From Nageia nagi (Eukaryota; Pinophyta): a DNA stretch of 64,000 nt. Shown here piece by piece: positions 47,388-60,016 of this stretch. Position 1 is the stretch's first letter. Each line of letters begins with the position of its first letter. The notes beneath the pieces were generated by a model. That model searched no databases. It was not told where the DNA came from and worked only from the letters and a program-made list of their open reading frames with translations. The stretch spans positions 73,160,001-73,224,000 of the forward strand of contig JBITNC010000001.1 of assembly GCA_050084985.1 (NCBI GenBank). The letters are read 5' to 3'. The position numbers and the translations under genes are program-made.

Positions 47388-48441
47388 GTGGATCCATTCC
47401 TACCTCTTAAAGCTCAAATTCAAGTGGACATATTCAAAAATGATGATGCCATCCTTGATAAGCTAGGGGCATGGATTGAGTTCCCCAAAATAAATAAAAA
47501 GAGGCTCACAATATGGTTCATACAACATCAAACATATTTTGGTAATAAGGTTTGCATGGATGATGCAGACATTTTAGGTTAGATCCTCGCCCTTCCTTTC
47601 ATTTCCATTAGTTTTTTCTTGCATTTTTATTTATTTTTGTTCATTTTTCATTGAGTTAGTCCTAGGTATAGGCCACATTTCTTTTGCAATCAATCTTTCT
47701 ATCCTTTAATGGGGTGAAGGTGTTAGGTTCCTAGAGTTGCCGTTCTATTATTCCTATCTCTTATGGCTATGTTTGGATGCAAGATTGGGGCTATTGCCTA
47801 TGCCTCCCCAACTTAGTGATGAAATGTACCATCTTAGTGAAGTAATAGTAGAGGTAAGCATCGATACCCAAGAGGATCCATAGTTGATCAAAATAGGAGC
47901 TTGGTTAACCTTGGAAGAATGGGAAAGGTACTGCCTACTATTGCAAGAGTTTTTTGATATCTTTGCTTGGTCTTATTCTGATATGTGCATTTGTAGTCTC
48001 GTCAGGTAAATTCCTTGGGTTCATTATTTCAAGAAGAGGTATAGAGTTGGATCCCAAGAAAGTTTCAACCATTATTGACTTACCTCCACCTAAGAACTTT
48101 AAGGAATTGAGAAGTATTCAAGGGAAAGTTTAAGAAGTCAAAAGATTCAATGTTCAACTAGCAGATATGACTTTTGCATTTCTCATTTATTGAAGAAAGA
48201 TGAGAAATTAATTTGGGATGAAAAGTGTCAAAATGATTTGGAAAACATCAAAAGGTATCTTATTAATGATCCAATTTTAGCCCCTTATAATTTGGAAAAG
48301 AGTTTGTTACTTTATGTTTCAGCAACATTAAGTACATTAGGGGCAATGCTAGCTCAAAAGGATGATAATAAAAAGGAAAAAGCAATCTACTATGTTAGTA
48401 AGACTTTACTTGATTATGATACAAGGTACATTCCAATTTAA
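47388..48441 (+). pseudogene. Gypsy RT flanks and first RNase H; RT core deleted
   Basis: The pre-RT segment contains FFDIFAWSYSDM near 47950-47984. The next codons, from about 47985, already read CAFVVSSGKFLGFIISRRG, which belongs to the far end of the RT (the thumb boundary). The whole fingers and palm region with the catalytic YxDD, about 600 bp in intact relatives, is therefore missing at this junction. RNase H 1 follows with DPILAPYNLEKSLLLYVSAT and KEKAIYYVSKTLLDYDTRY. Stops near 48132 and 48194 break it further. Confidence 0.75.
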
Positions 48442-48800
48442 AATATGTATTTTTCTATAGTATTCTTAACCAAAAATTTAAGACATTACATGCTCGAAAA
48501 TACAACTTATATCATAGCTTAGGTAGATCCTCCCAGATATCTCATGTCCAAGTCCTACATATGTATAAGGGCTACCAAGTGGGTAATGTTGCTTCAAGAA
48601 TTTTATTTGGTCTTTATCAATTAGAAGTATATAGAGGAATATACTATAGCAAATTTCATTACAAATCATCCATGAAATGAAGTATCCAATATGTAGGAAT
48701 AGTTTCTAGATGAAGTGGATAAGAACAAAGAACTACCCTTGCATCCTTGCACTACCATTCCATTCCTAAACCTAAATTCCCATAAATTTTTGTTGGTTTC

Positions 48801-49079
48801 ATGATAAGTGATGAATGGAACTTGTTCTTTGATGGTTCTAAGTGCATTCGTAAATCAAGGGCAAGAATTGTTCTTATCAATCCTCATGGTGATGTTATCC
48901 CTATGTCTTACCATTTAAATTTTGATTGCACTAACAATATGGTAAAATATGAGGCTTTGATTCTAGGTATAAAGTCTACAATACTTATAAAAGTAAAAAG
49001 GATAAAAATATTTAGTTATTCTCAACTCATTGTGAAGCAAGTGTCCAACATCTACAACATCAAAGATCCCAAGTTGTAA
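48801..49079 (+). pseudogene. Gypsy second (archaeal-type) RNase H domain
   Basis: An open segment of 92 codons starts with EWNLFFDGSKC (first acidic residue in the FDGS motif), then GDVIPMSYHLNF and NNMVKYEALILGIK (second acidic residue in the YEALI motif). This is the RVT_3-type RNase H seen between RNase H 1 and integrase in Tat/Ogre gypsy elements. The domain ends with a stop shortly after KDPKL. Confidence 0.75.
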
Positions 49080-49429
49080 CCATACAAGAAAATGGTAGAG
49101 AGTCTCCTTGTCTACTTCACTGAGTATGGAATTGAAAACATTCCAAGAGATTACAATAGGTATGTTGATTTTATGGTTAGTACCGCTTCCCTTGATCCTA
49201 TTTCCAAAATATATGAAGAGACTATTCTCACAATCAAAAACATCGGTAAAGCCTTCCCTTGATTTTGTTGTTGAAGATTTCATTGAGGATCATTACTTTT
49301 CTACTACTTGTATCAATGCCGGTGTATGGTATCAAGATGTTTTCAATTATCTTAAATATGGTGTTTTTCCTATTACCTTTGATTATGATGCCAAAATTAG
49401 ACACTAAAAAGCTAGCAACTAAGTATGTC

Positions 49430-50584
49430 ATCATAGGTGATTTGTTGCATAGAAGGTCTTTTGATAGGGCTCTTCTTAGATGTTTAATGAGGCATGAAGT
49501 AGACATGATCCTTCACCAAGCTCATTGTGGTGAATGTGGTGGACACTTTAATGCTAAATTTGTTTATCAAAAATTGCTTAGACTAGGTTTTTATTAGCCT
49601 ACTATGCTTGAAGATTGTGAATTACATATAAAAAAATGTGAACAATGTCAAAAGAATGCTAGTATTCAACCTTCTCTTTCCCATTCTTTGTATTTTATTA
49701 TATCTCCTTGGCATTTTTATATTTGGCCACTTTATTTTATTGGAAAATCAAATCTATTTCAAGAGATAGCCATAAGTTTATCATTACAGCTACCAAATAT
49801 TTCATAAAATGGATAGAGGCTATACACATGAAATCAACAAAAAGAGGTAAGATTGTTGAATTTCTTATCAAATTTATCATTTATATATATGATGTTCCTT
49901 ATAAATTATTGATGGATAATGGTACTAAATTTAAAGGTAATGAAGTTAAGTAATTTTATGCTAAATATCATATTGAATGAAATTTCTCTACCCATATGAT
50001 ACCCAAGGTAATGGTCAAGCCAAAGCTTCTAACAAGGTCATTAAGAGTATCTTATCCAAAAATATATGCAAAACATGGTAAATATTAGCATGAACAACTC
50101 CTTTATGCTTTGTGGGCCTATAGAACAAGTATAAGGAATTCCATAGTTGCAACTCTTTCCTCCTTTATGTATGGTGATGAAGCTGTAGTTCCTCTTGAGT
50201 TAGAGATCCCATCCTTTCATGTGTCACTATATTGTCTCATTCTCGATGATAATAGAAGGAAAGTTAGATTAGCCCAACTAAAGGTCCTAGATGAAAAATG
50301 GGTTAATGCTTTATAATACCTTCATGTCTACCATTCTAGAATCCAAAATGCTTATAGAAAAAAGATAAAGCCTAAATAGTTCAAAGTGGTGACCTAGTAT
50401 TAAAAGAAAACCTTGCCAACTAAAGCTCTGGAAAATGAAAATAAAGGCAAGTTTGAACCTAAATGGATAGGTCCTTACATTGTCATTGCAAATTATAGAA
50501 AATGTGTGTATAAATTATCAACAATTAATGGTAAATAAGAACATAATACAATCAATGTTATGCATCTGAAAAAGTTTTATGTTT
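49430..50584 (+). pseudogene. Gypsy integrase remnant
   Basis: The zinc-binding HHCC region is visible as HQAHCGECGGHF...CELHIKKCEQCQK across one stop (GFY-stop-PTM, where relatives have Trp). The core survives in pieces: WPLYFIGK, TKYFIKWIEAIHMKS and MDNGTKFKGNE (second catalytic Asp). The carboxy-terminal part reads FEPKWIGPYIV...INVMHLKKFYV, ending near 50584. There are several stops and shifts. Confidence 0.75.
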
Positions 50585-50750
50585 GATATTTTTCATAAAA
50601 TACTACATATGTTCATCTTTTCATACAACATTTTAGGAAAACAAGTCTATATCTTAGTGATGTTGCTGAATTCTTGGTGATGGTACTACATTTTTGATGA
50701 TGCTGTTTCATTTAGGTGATAAAAAAATTTCAAAAATTGATTGTTCCTCT

Positions 50751-51226
50751 TGTTAGAATTCCTAATGCATTATTATTTTGTATATAAAATGTATCTCACT
50801 TAGTTCATCTAAATACTAAAAGTATTTATAAATACCTTTTTAGTATTTAGAAATCAAATAAGTGCAACTTGACCATTCTTACCTCATGTAAACCTTATAT
50901 TAAAAGATGAGTTAAGGTGTGGTTCTCTCCTATAAATAGAGGTCTTGGCCTTGTTGTAAAATACACTTGAATAAAGCAATGTTATATTCATGCTTTGTAG
51001 GTTGATAGGATAAGAGAGAGGTTGTAAGCATTGTAAGAACTATCTTTGAGAAGTAAAGATATTGAGTTAAAGTGGAGTACTCTCACCTTGAGAGAAACCA
51101 CTATACATGATTTTTTCACATGTGTGTGATTGAGTGATTATCTTTTAAGTTGTTGCTTAGAAGTAGAATAACACTTCAAGGTGATCTTGGGTGTAGGAGG
51201 ATTCATCTCTTTTACCTCTCATATCA
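50751..51226 (+). repeat. 3' LTR of the gypsy element (about 476 bp)
   Basis: It starts TGTTAGAATTCC and has TATAAATA at 50932. It contains the CACTATACATG and CAAGGTGATCTTGGG stretches that match the 5' remnant at 40939-41062. The end at CATATCA (51226) is inferred by aligning the two LTR tails. Confidence 0.65.
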
Positions 51227-54200
51227 TGATAAATCAACGAAAAAGGTATTTCATTTCTTTGCTTTCATTTCATTTCCATAAAAAGTTATTTATCTATAAT
51301 GCTTATCAAAATATGTCAATAAGGTATTACATTTTTCATATCATTGGCCTCCTTTGTAAGGAAGTGGTACTCTTATCAGAAAATCCATGGCAACATGGTG
51401 GCTTGGGAAACCAAGCTGGTCATTCTTAAACTTTGACATATTTGTAAGGAAGGATCAATATTATCATTTGGTACCTTTGTAAGGAAGGACCATTCATATC
51501 AAAATAACTGACAACATTATGGCTAGGGAAACCAAGCTTATCAATCTAAACTATTTATCATCTTTATCTCATCTTGGTGGGTAAGTCACCAAGGACATGT
51601 TTGCTTTCTTATCACTTATCATACTTTCCATATCATGTTTATATTTGAGATATATTATGTAAAAATATTTCTTGTTTAAGCTCTTTTTAGGTACCTTTTT
51701 ATTTGCCTTGGATTGTTCCTATGATGAGAGGTCCATCATATCGCAATCAAGTCAAAGAGGGAGCATAACATAAGATAAAATTGGGGTATCTAAAGCTACT
51801 ACCATGTCATAACTTTTTAGGGAGTACTTTCTTACTTTTCTTGTTATACTTTGAATTCATGCTTTGATTTTCTTTTTTCTTGAAGCATCAAAACATATTC
51901 AATGTCTGTTAATACCTAAAAAATAATTTTGGTTTAATTAAACTTCTTTTTAGATATTTGAAATGATTTATTTTATTTATTTAATAAATATTTATTTCCA
52001 TGTGTACTCTCATCTACCTTTATGTTTTTATGGTAATAGGTCAGCTCAGCATCACAATAAGCCTAAAGAGAAGCTTTAGCACTAGACCTACTTCCTATAA
52101 AGGTGGAGAGATTATGCATGATCAAAGATATGACATGACATAATCCTAAATCCTATATAGGTTGCAACATACTTGTGTCAATCTTGATGAACGTTTCTTA
52201 ATGCCACCTATCATCTCTAGATTTTGTTATAAACTAAGCTCTACATTCATGCAATCTTTCATCTCTTCACGATTGAGATTAGACACATTGAAGGTGGGAT
52301 GATGATATTTATTTAAAAGGATAAGGCATTATGGAATGGTAATTGGATGCTATCATTGGGTTTTGGCTCTATCATTGGTTTAGGTTGGATTAATGGCTTT
52401 GTATTTTGGGGAAGCTCATCATTTTTCCTTTATCAATCGAATTTCATCTTTGTTCATCATCATAAGTAAAGTACAAATTTGTATCTTTCGTAAATCCAAT
52501 TTTGATAGGTCAAGGTCAATTAGGTTATTGTCATCTTTCATATCATCAATTTCTTACTTTTTTAGTTAATTGGATAATTTAATTATTCTATAAATAACCC
52601 TAATAATTATTATTTTATTTATAACATCTCTTGAAAATTTCCTTTGGCTAACAACTTTATCTTCTTCTTCTAATGATAATGAATATCTAACATTTGATTT
52701 TGATGAATTTGCCTCTTCTACTAGAGCTCCATACCTCCTTTCAGCCTCAATAGTTGGCAAACATACTTGAATATTTATAATATCTGCAATATTACATTAC
52801 TGGTTGCTACATCTCCTCAATCTTTCTCTTTTGGATCCTTGGGTATGAAGGTTGGCTCTTTGGGTAGTCGAATTCTCCTCTTGTACACATAGTCCTTTCT
52901 CAATATTCAACATTATATCTTTTTGGAAATTAATTCCTTTGAATCTATCTCCTTAAGAAAATAACCCTATAGACACACTTTTGCAATCCTCTCAACATAA
53001 GATGACCCACTACACAATCTTACTACTACAACCAAAGATTCTAAATTGATTTCTTCAACAAGAATAAATGCTATGGATTTGATACCACATGATGCTATCA
53101 AAAAGATGCTAGCACCCACATAACTTGACATCACATGAATTTGAAAAATATGAAAATTCAATAAAAACTAACCACTATCATTTATGTAAAAATTGATTAC
53201 TCTAATGCAAAAATAATGTATATGAGAATATTAACAAAGATAACCATAATTTTTTTTTAATTTTTTAACTCACATAGTGGATAGATAATCAAATTGATAT
53301 TGCCTTAATAGGCTACCAACAAGCTACCAAAATATAACATTATAATTTTTTGAGGTAGAATGTTAAAAATAAACAAAAATATCTTTATGTTTGCAACTTA
53401 GACTAACACATAACTTCAACAAATTAAAATGACATACAAGGGACCTGACATCAAACACAATGATCAACACACTTGAACTCACCCCTTTTAGTTGATAGCA
53501 TAGTCTTAACATTGTTTATGGTATGAAAATAAGACTACAAAGGATTGCTCAATACCTTTGTAGCTAACAAAATAATTTGATCATATTTTGATTCCTTCTC
53601 AAAATTTTAGTAATCACATTAAGCTTTTCCCCAATCAAGTATTGTTATGTTATAACAGATCACCATACACCTTTGCAACTCTTCTTTTTGTTATTCTAGA
53701 GGCATTATCTATACAGTATGAACTTCAATGAACACCCATGCTACTGCAAAGTAAATAATCTTTTTTTTTTCATACATTGGTATCCTCTATGAAATAAAAA
53801 ACTAAACAAACTCCTTGATAATTCATTCCCTTCTAAATTCCTTGTTATGTTGTCACTTTATGCATCTCTTCTCTAGTTTAATGCACTATGTCATTTTTAA
53901 AATTTTTAATATTGATGAGATTTATCTCATTCATTACATACTAAGTTCTCTTCCTACTATTATCTTGTATTTCATCTTACAATCAATCACTTATCTCAAG
54001 GTTATATCCTTATTTTTCTCAAATGACACATGTGTTCTCTTCTGGTTGTTGATGCTCTGGAAGTGCTTGTGAGCTATTTCACAAAAAGTTGTATTGAACT
54101 ATTATTTCTTGGAACATTTTTTTCGATCATTTTAATGTGGGTAAATAAAAATAACATGCAGTTTGGGTTCCAACATGTTATTTTATTTACATATATCAAC

Positions 54201-54974
54201 AAAATTCTGACACATATGCATATAAGTTGAGTTCCACATCCTTTATCAAGTTAACCATTTATAGCTGAATTATTTATAGTATCATAAAATAACATCAACC
54301 AACATATTATACTTAATCTGATATATATAATTTAATATATATGAACACATTGAAATGTTGTGTTAAACAAGTTTCAAGTCTTGTAATATATCTCATAATA
54401 ATTTTCAACATTAAGGTCTTGAGGATCAAGGCCATAACACAAGATTCATCACCATACATTAATGAGAAGCTAATAAAAAAATAAAATATGAATATTAAAG
54501 TACATATTAAACACAAACTTCCCTTACTATAGAAATAGTTCTACTATTAGAAATACAATTAATAATAATACTTTTTCCACACTCTTTGAAGTTATTTTAA
54601 CAAACTAAATAATTCCTCACAAATTCAATGTTTAATTACACAAGCAAAAATTATTATATAATTATCATTTCTATAACATTAATTAAGAAGGCCAAAAAAT
54701 TGATAATTTATAAGATAAAGTGATAGTTTATAATACTTGCCCAACTTTTTGACTATTAAATATGGAGAAATCAAACTTCGGTAAATTCCTTAAATCTTCT
54801 CATTCTCATGCATATCTACCTTACAATTACTTGTATTATGTTACTCATTATTTTCATTGTTAATTTATTAAACATAATATGCATATCATTTATTATTATT
54901 TTTTGTTTAGTCTTTGTCATAGTTATTATACTTATAAGATTTGACATGCATATCATGTATATATATCATTATTA

Positions 54975-55028
<54 letters not shown>

Positions 55029-55242
55029 TTTTTTATCATTTTTTTTAACTATTATATTATTAATTTTAATTAATTTAATATATTATTTATTATATATACA
55101 TAAATTTGATATTTATTTTATTAAAAATATCAATTTAGGTATCTAAAATGATTTTAATTGCAAGGTATAAAAGAAATTTCAAAGGTATTTCAAATCATCA
55201 TTTTTTTATGATCAAACAATTTTTGAAAATAAATCTCTCAAC
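51227..55242. other. Decayed AT-rich sequence
   Basis: Nothing is certain here. The minus strand at 52760-52566 and 53161-52967 has two short coding-like frames without a recognised domain; they may be old gene or transposon pieces. Two near repeats, TTTGTAAGGAAGGA with AACATGGTGGCTTGGGAAACCAAGCT and its variant, occur around 51355-51420 and 51476-51540. Confidence 0.4.
54970..55024. repeat. (AT)n microsatellite
   Basis: An almost pure run of alternating T and A covers about 50 bp. The 112-codon frame across it (54808-55146) is an artefact of the AT-rich sequence. Confidence 0.9.
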
Positions 55243-55704
55243 TAATGGAATTGAAGGATTCCATAACCAACATCACCTTGAAGGATTCTTTAAATATTCA
55301 ACACAAGAAACACAATTTCATGCATAATGAAACACACCATGTATAGTGGTTCCTCCAACATGGGAGTAGATCCACTTGAACCATCTTTTCTATTACTTCT
55401 CAGAATGGAACTCTCTTACAAATTCTCAAGAATTCTTTTTCAAGAATTCTCCTACAAAACTCCTACAAGAGCATTCTTACAACTCTATAAGACTAGAATT
55501 TTCATGCTTCTACAAGTGTGTATAATGAGAGGGGAAAGCCCTTTATTTATAGGATAAAGTCCTCTCTTTAATCACCCTTTTACCCAAAGGTTAAGTTAAG
55601 CTCATATACTATTTAATTCACTAAGTACTTAAAGGTATATAGAAGTATTAAGTGGGTTACATAAATGAGAGTTATTACACAATAATGTATTATAAATTCC
55701 AATA
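55243..55704 (-). repeat. 3' LTR of a minus-strand element related to the LTR at 9433
   Basis: Read on the minus strand, it runs from TATTGGAATT (55704; the terminal TG has mutated to TA) to the GAATCCTTCAATTCCA end at 55243. It has a CCTATAAATAAAGGGC region near 55541. At 462 bp it is nearly the length of the 455-bp LTR at 9433 and matches it along its whole length. An AAGGAGGAG polypurine tract lies just upstream (55705-55713). The internal 3' part of this element should therefore lie to the right. Confidence 0.75.
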
Positions 55705-56604
55705 CTCCTCCTTAATGCAATATTGGGATCGAGAGTAGAGAAGATGGAGAGAGAAAGAGTAAGAGAGTTCTCCTCCATAAGAATACAATTGAAGATGAGA
55801 AATTGTGAAAAAGTAATAAAATTTAGATGGTTCTACAAGAATCAACTACTTAATCATTTTAATAAATGGTTTACAATACAATCACTAACCACAAATGGTT
55901 TCAATGTACATACAAGAGTAGTCATTCAACAACAAGTTGACATGATGAGCCTCCATGAGCAATTTATAAACAAGATTAATAAGATGCATCATAATGCACA
56001 TTATCAACCATGATAAATACATGCACATCACAATATATATTATCCATGAGCATATATATCAATGATATATAAATATCCAAATGTATATAATATCGAATAC
56101 ATTATCAACCAAGTGATATAAGTGCATTATCAGGCAAGGATATATGAAATAAGTATGCACAACATGATCACTAATCATCATAAAAAATTTAGATTTTTAT
56201 TTGTGTTTTTTATATGAAGTTTTCATCATATCATAACATTACCTCTTGAGGGCAACTTCATTAATAAAATCATACTTCTAAACTTCTTAAATGTTTGAGG
56301 AGACTAACCAAATATAGCAAAAATTATATTAATATAAAATTTTCAGGCCATCATATGTTAAGATACATTATACAAATTCTATCTTAACCAAACTAGGAGC
56401 CATTAAAGGCCAACTTGATTATATGACCAAATCAAGATGCATACAACACACAAAATAACAAATTACCTATGCCACCAAGTGAAGATTTACAAGCCACAAG
56501 AATACCACAAAATACCAACTTCACCATGCTACTAGTTAGGATGCATATGATGAAATAAGGTAGCACTAATCCATTAACATGGATTCAACTTCTATCAATG
56601 GTAA
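55705..56604 (-). other. 3' non-coding part of the minus-strand element
   Basis: The sequence just inside the LTR (ATGCAATATTGGGATCGAGAG) closely matches that inside the LTR at 31717. This supports a shared retroelement family. No RT or RNase H pieces were seen here. Confidence 0.5.
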
Positions 56605-56872
56605 AATTTGTAATTTTGGAGAAGGGAAAACCTTTTTAACCACTCCAACAATTTGTAATCATGGAAAATGATGAACCTTTTTAACCACTCCAACAATTTG
56701 TAACTTTGGAGAAGGGAGAAACTTTTTAATCATTCCAATAATTTGTAGTCATGGATAAGGGTAAATCTTTTTAACCACTCCATCAATTTGTAGTCATGGA
56801 GAAGGGTAAAACTTTTAACCACTCCATTAATTTATAGTCATGGATAAGGGTGAACTTTTTAACACTTCATCA
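56605..56872. repeat. 45-bp tandem repeat, 6 copies
   Basis: Units start AATTTGTA at 56605, 56650 and 56695 and continue with the same spacing to about 56872. Each contains GGAGAAGGG or GGATAAGGG and CTTTTTAACCACTCCA. Confidence 0.9.
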
Positions 56873-57185
56873 ATAAACATAGATATTCTTCCATCAACAT
56901 GGAAGAAAATAATGTGGTACCCATCTGTAAACATAGATATTCCTCCATCAACATGGAAGCAAACAATGTGGCATCCATCCATAAACATGGATATTCTTTC
57001 ATCAATATAAAAGAAAACAATGTGGCATTCATCCATAAACTTTGATATTCCTCCATCAATATGGAACCAAACAATGTGGCATCCATCCATAAACATGGAT
57101 ATTCTTCCATCAACATGGAAGCAAATAATGGGACATCCATCCATAAATATGGATATTCTTTCATCAACATAGAAGAAAATAATGT
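56873..57185. repeat. 54-bp tandem repeat, about 6 copies
   Basis: Units contain GCATCCATCCATAAACATGG and CATCAACATGGAAG, with starts at 56971, 57025, 57079 and 57133. The period is 18 codons, so the minus strand stays open (57273-56827) with a repeated MDGCHIVCFHVDGG-like peptide. The array follows directly on the 45-bp array. I see no support for a real protein. Confidence 0.9.
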
Positions 57186-57531
57186 GGCAATAGTGTAAAT
57201 TGAAAATATTACGCAAAATTGGAATAGAACACATTACAAAACACATTACAGAAGAGGGCAAAATGCATTCCAATGACTAGAGCAATACATCAAATAAAGC
57301 TCGAATAAGACCAAAATCTAAACCACCAAAAGAATGGTGAAGCATACTTCTACAAGAAAAATCCTTTATTGAGGAAGCAATAAGAGTATTCCTTGAACCT
57401 AAGTTCATAAACTAATTGATAAGAATTATAGTCCCAAAAAGCATAATAGAGTCAGAAGAAAATGGTATTGAAAATACCCTAGTGGAGAGATTTGTAGGGT
57501 TCAACCTTCAATAGAACTTATTCGAAACTAG
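57186..57531. other. Spacer between tandem arrays and LINE
   Basis: The sequence is AT-rich without recognised domains. It may include the 5' end of the LINE, whose exact start is not visible. Confidence 0.4.
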
Positions 57532-58374
57532 ATGAAGGAAATATGGAGCACCAAGGGTTCTTTCTTTATTATTTCTCTCCCTAGAGAATTCCTCATCTTT
57601 AAATTTCAATTCAAAGAGGACTTACAAAAAGTAATTGAACTAGGGCCATGGTTCTTAGGCAAGAAGAGATTGGTGAGCAAAATATGGGAGAATAAATTTT
57701 TTCTTGATATAGAAAACTTCAACTTAATACCTACTTGGGTTTCATTATTGATGCTCCACCCCTCCTATTGGCATCCTAGTGTGATTTTGTGTGTGCCCAA
57801 AGAAATAGGTTCATTAGTTACAATAGAGTGACCTACTCGAATGAAACCCCAACTCATGGATGTGAGATTCATAGTTAACTTGGATATGTCCAAACCATTG
57901 ATGAAGGAGATCCAATTAAAAATAGAAGATGGAAGAAAATGGATCCAACCCATTTTCTATATGGCTTTACCAATTCATTGTATAATTTGCATAAGTTTTG
58001 ATCATTATGGCAAGGAATGCCTGGAGAAAAAATGTAGAGATAAAGAAAGAAGAATAAAGGAGAAATTTGAGAACTTAAATTTAAAAGAAGGCAAGGAGTA
58101 AGAATGGAAAATTATACCTAAACAAAAAGCAATAAGAACTCAGAGAAACTTCAACAATTAGGCATCCAAAACTCCCACAAAAACAACAAATAAAGATTCA
58201 AAAAATACTGATAGAGGTTACCAACCAATGACTAGTAAAAATCCATATGTAGTCCTAAGAATCCTAAAAAGGATTGATAAAGATAATATAGACTACCACT
58301 CTAACTTCATATAAAATGATACCATAGATATAGAAGTAGTAGAGGTAATAGAGGGAGAAGAAGGGGAACGATGA
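57532..58374 (+). pseudogene. LINE ORF1 (nucleic acid-binding protein)
   Basis: One frame carries the whole ORF. The first part has FKFQFKEDLQKVIELGPWFL and LIPTWVSLLMLHPSYW, matching the DUF4283 region of plant L1 ORF1. A TGA at 57829-57831 interrupts it. The frame then continues with the zinc knuckle CIICISFDHYGKEC (57979-58020, CX2CX4HX4C). After more stops (58099, 58159 and 58311) comes a KNPYVVL motif and an acidic tail ending GEEGER at TGA 58372. The product would bind element RNA as a chaperone; here it cannot be made whole. Confidence 0.7.
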
Positions 58375-59690
58375 GACCAAATAATGGTCTCATTTTGATA
58401 TAAAAATACCATTATTTAAATGCCATAAGAGATGCTCTAATAATAGGATTACATGTTTTAATATGTTTATTTAGTCTAAATAGATTAAGATGTCATTTTT
58501 TATTATTTACTAATAATTTATATTTTATGTAAAGATATAATACTTTGTGTCTTTGTAAGAGTAATAAAAGGGGCAAAACATTATATCTCAATATTAATCA
58601 GACACAGCTCCATAATCAAGTATAGTACTTGAGTACTACTAGCATAAGAATTGTAATCAACTTTAGAGAAGTGAAATCCTACAATCAATCCTAATCAAGG
58701 AAGCTTCTAAATATTTCACACTTCATAATCATTTGAAAAGCTAAGAGCTTAAAAATTGGTCAAGCTTCAAAATTGTTGATGTTTCAAAATTATCGAGCTT
58801 CATAATAATATGAAGCTTCAAAATGATGACGAAGCTTTAGAATTACGTAAAATTTGGGGAGAGCTTTCTTGTGAAAATGGGTACTCATATTTTTAAGGTT
58901 TTGAAAAAGACTAATTAATGAGGGATTAATGATCTCAATGATTTTGGCTTTCAAATTTGATAACTATTGAAGACTAGATCAAAACAAAGATTATATTGCT
59001 AAAGACTAGGGATGGATTTGAATCTTTCCACTATAGATAAGGGCTAGATCATTATGTTGATAATTTCAAGTACCAAACTTACTCGAAGTTGTTAAAACTG
59101 ATTAGTAGTGACTCATGTTAGATTTATTCCAAGTTGTAAATAGTTTAATATTATTAGAATAAACTTCTACCTTTACAGGAATATAGGATTAATTTGATAA
59201 GATGATATCGAGGGAATTCAACAATATGTTGTAAATATATTAGAATAAATAATACTTATTTGTGATTGAGAAGGAGTTAGTGAATAAGTTAGTTAGATAG
59301 GTTAGACAATAGAGATAATAACACACTTTTTTGATGTATAATGGAATTGTAAGCATTGAATGAATAATGGCCTAAAGTTCTTTTCAATATTCTAAGTCTT
59401 TTCCTAGGGAATTTGCTAATGAAGATTGACCAACTTTATTGGTAGATTTTACCCTTTTTTTATTTCCTTTGTGTATGTTATTTGTTTATTATTATTAATA
59501 ATATTTTATTTCATATTCATGTTATATTTTCTGAGTTTATGTAGTTGCATCCTTGTTATTATGTTTTTATTTTAATTCTTACATGTTATTTTATAATTTC
59601 ATGATTGTTTGAATTTTTGATTTTTGTAAGTGTGATTTAGAAAACCACAGTTATAAAATAAAGTCTTGATTGCATATAGCCTTTGAACAC
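58375..59690. other. Probable insertion inside the LINE, unidentified
   Basis: This AT-rich stretch contains GAAGCTTCAAAAT-type repeated words near 58740-58850 and no recognisable protein. It interrupts the LINE between ORF1 and ORF2. No clear terminal repeats or target duplication were found. Confidence 0.4.
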
Positions 59691-60016
59691 CAACCATGGA
59701 TTGATAAATTAAATGGTGAATTGAAACCTCATTAGGGAAGAAGTTAGAAGAATTATAAAATGGGAAAGGAATGCAAAAAATCAAGCCACAATTGCAGTTA
59801 CACAACATCAGGCTGTTGGATTAAATAGAAAAAATATCCCATTCAAAAATATCTTAAACACTAAAAAAACTCCAAATATAGGGTAAACCCATGTAGGAAT
59901 ACCATCCTCTAGAGAAACAAGGAGTAAAATCATGGAACAAGATATTTCCAATGACAAGCAACACACTTTAGGGAAAAGTGAAGACCAAATGGCCTCTAGA
60001 GGTCCTAAATGAATAT

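Larger units (their letters stand above)
40939..51226 (+). mobile_element. Decayed Ty3/gypsy (Tat-type) retrotransposon, split by a copia element
   Basis: The plus-strand order is 5' LTR tail (40939-41062), protease (41175-41322 and 46342-46670), RT edge pieces, RNase H, a second archaeal-type RNase H (48801-49079), integrase (49430-50584) and 3' LTR (50751-51226). Protease-RT-RNase H-integrase order marks gypsy, and the extra RNase H before integrase marks the Tat/Ogre group. Gag is essentially missing, the RT core is deleted and many stops are present, so the element is dead. The copia element at 41323-46341 interrupts it. Confidence 0.8.

Noticed and set aside
54808-55146. 112-codon hydrophobic frame
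   Set aside because: It runs through an (AT)n tract, giving Ile/Tyr repeats by composition only.
56827-57273. 148-codon minus-strand repeat protein
   Set aside because: The frame stays open because the 54-bp unit is a multiple of three. There is no start context, domain or homologue I know.
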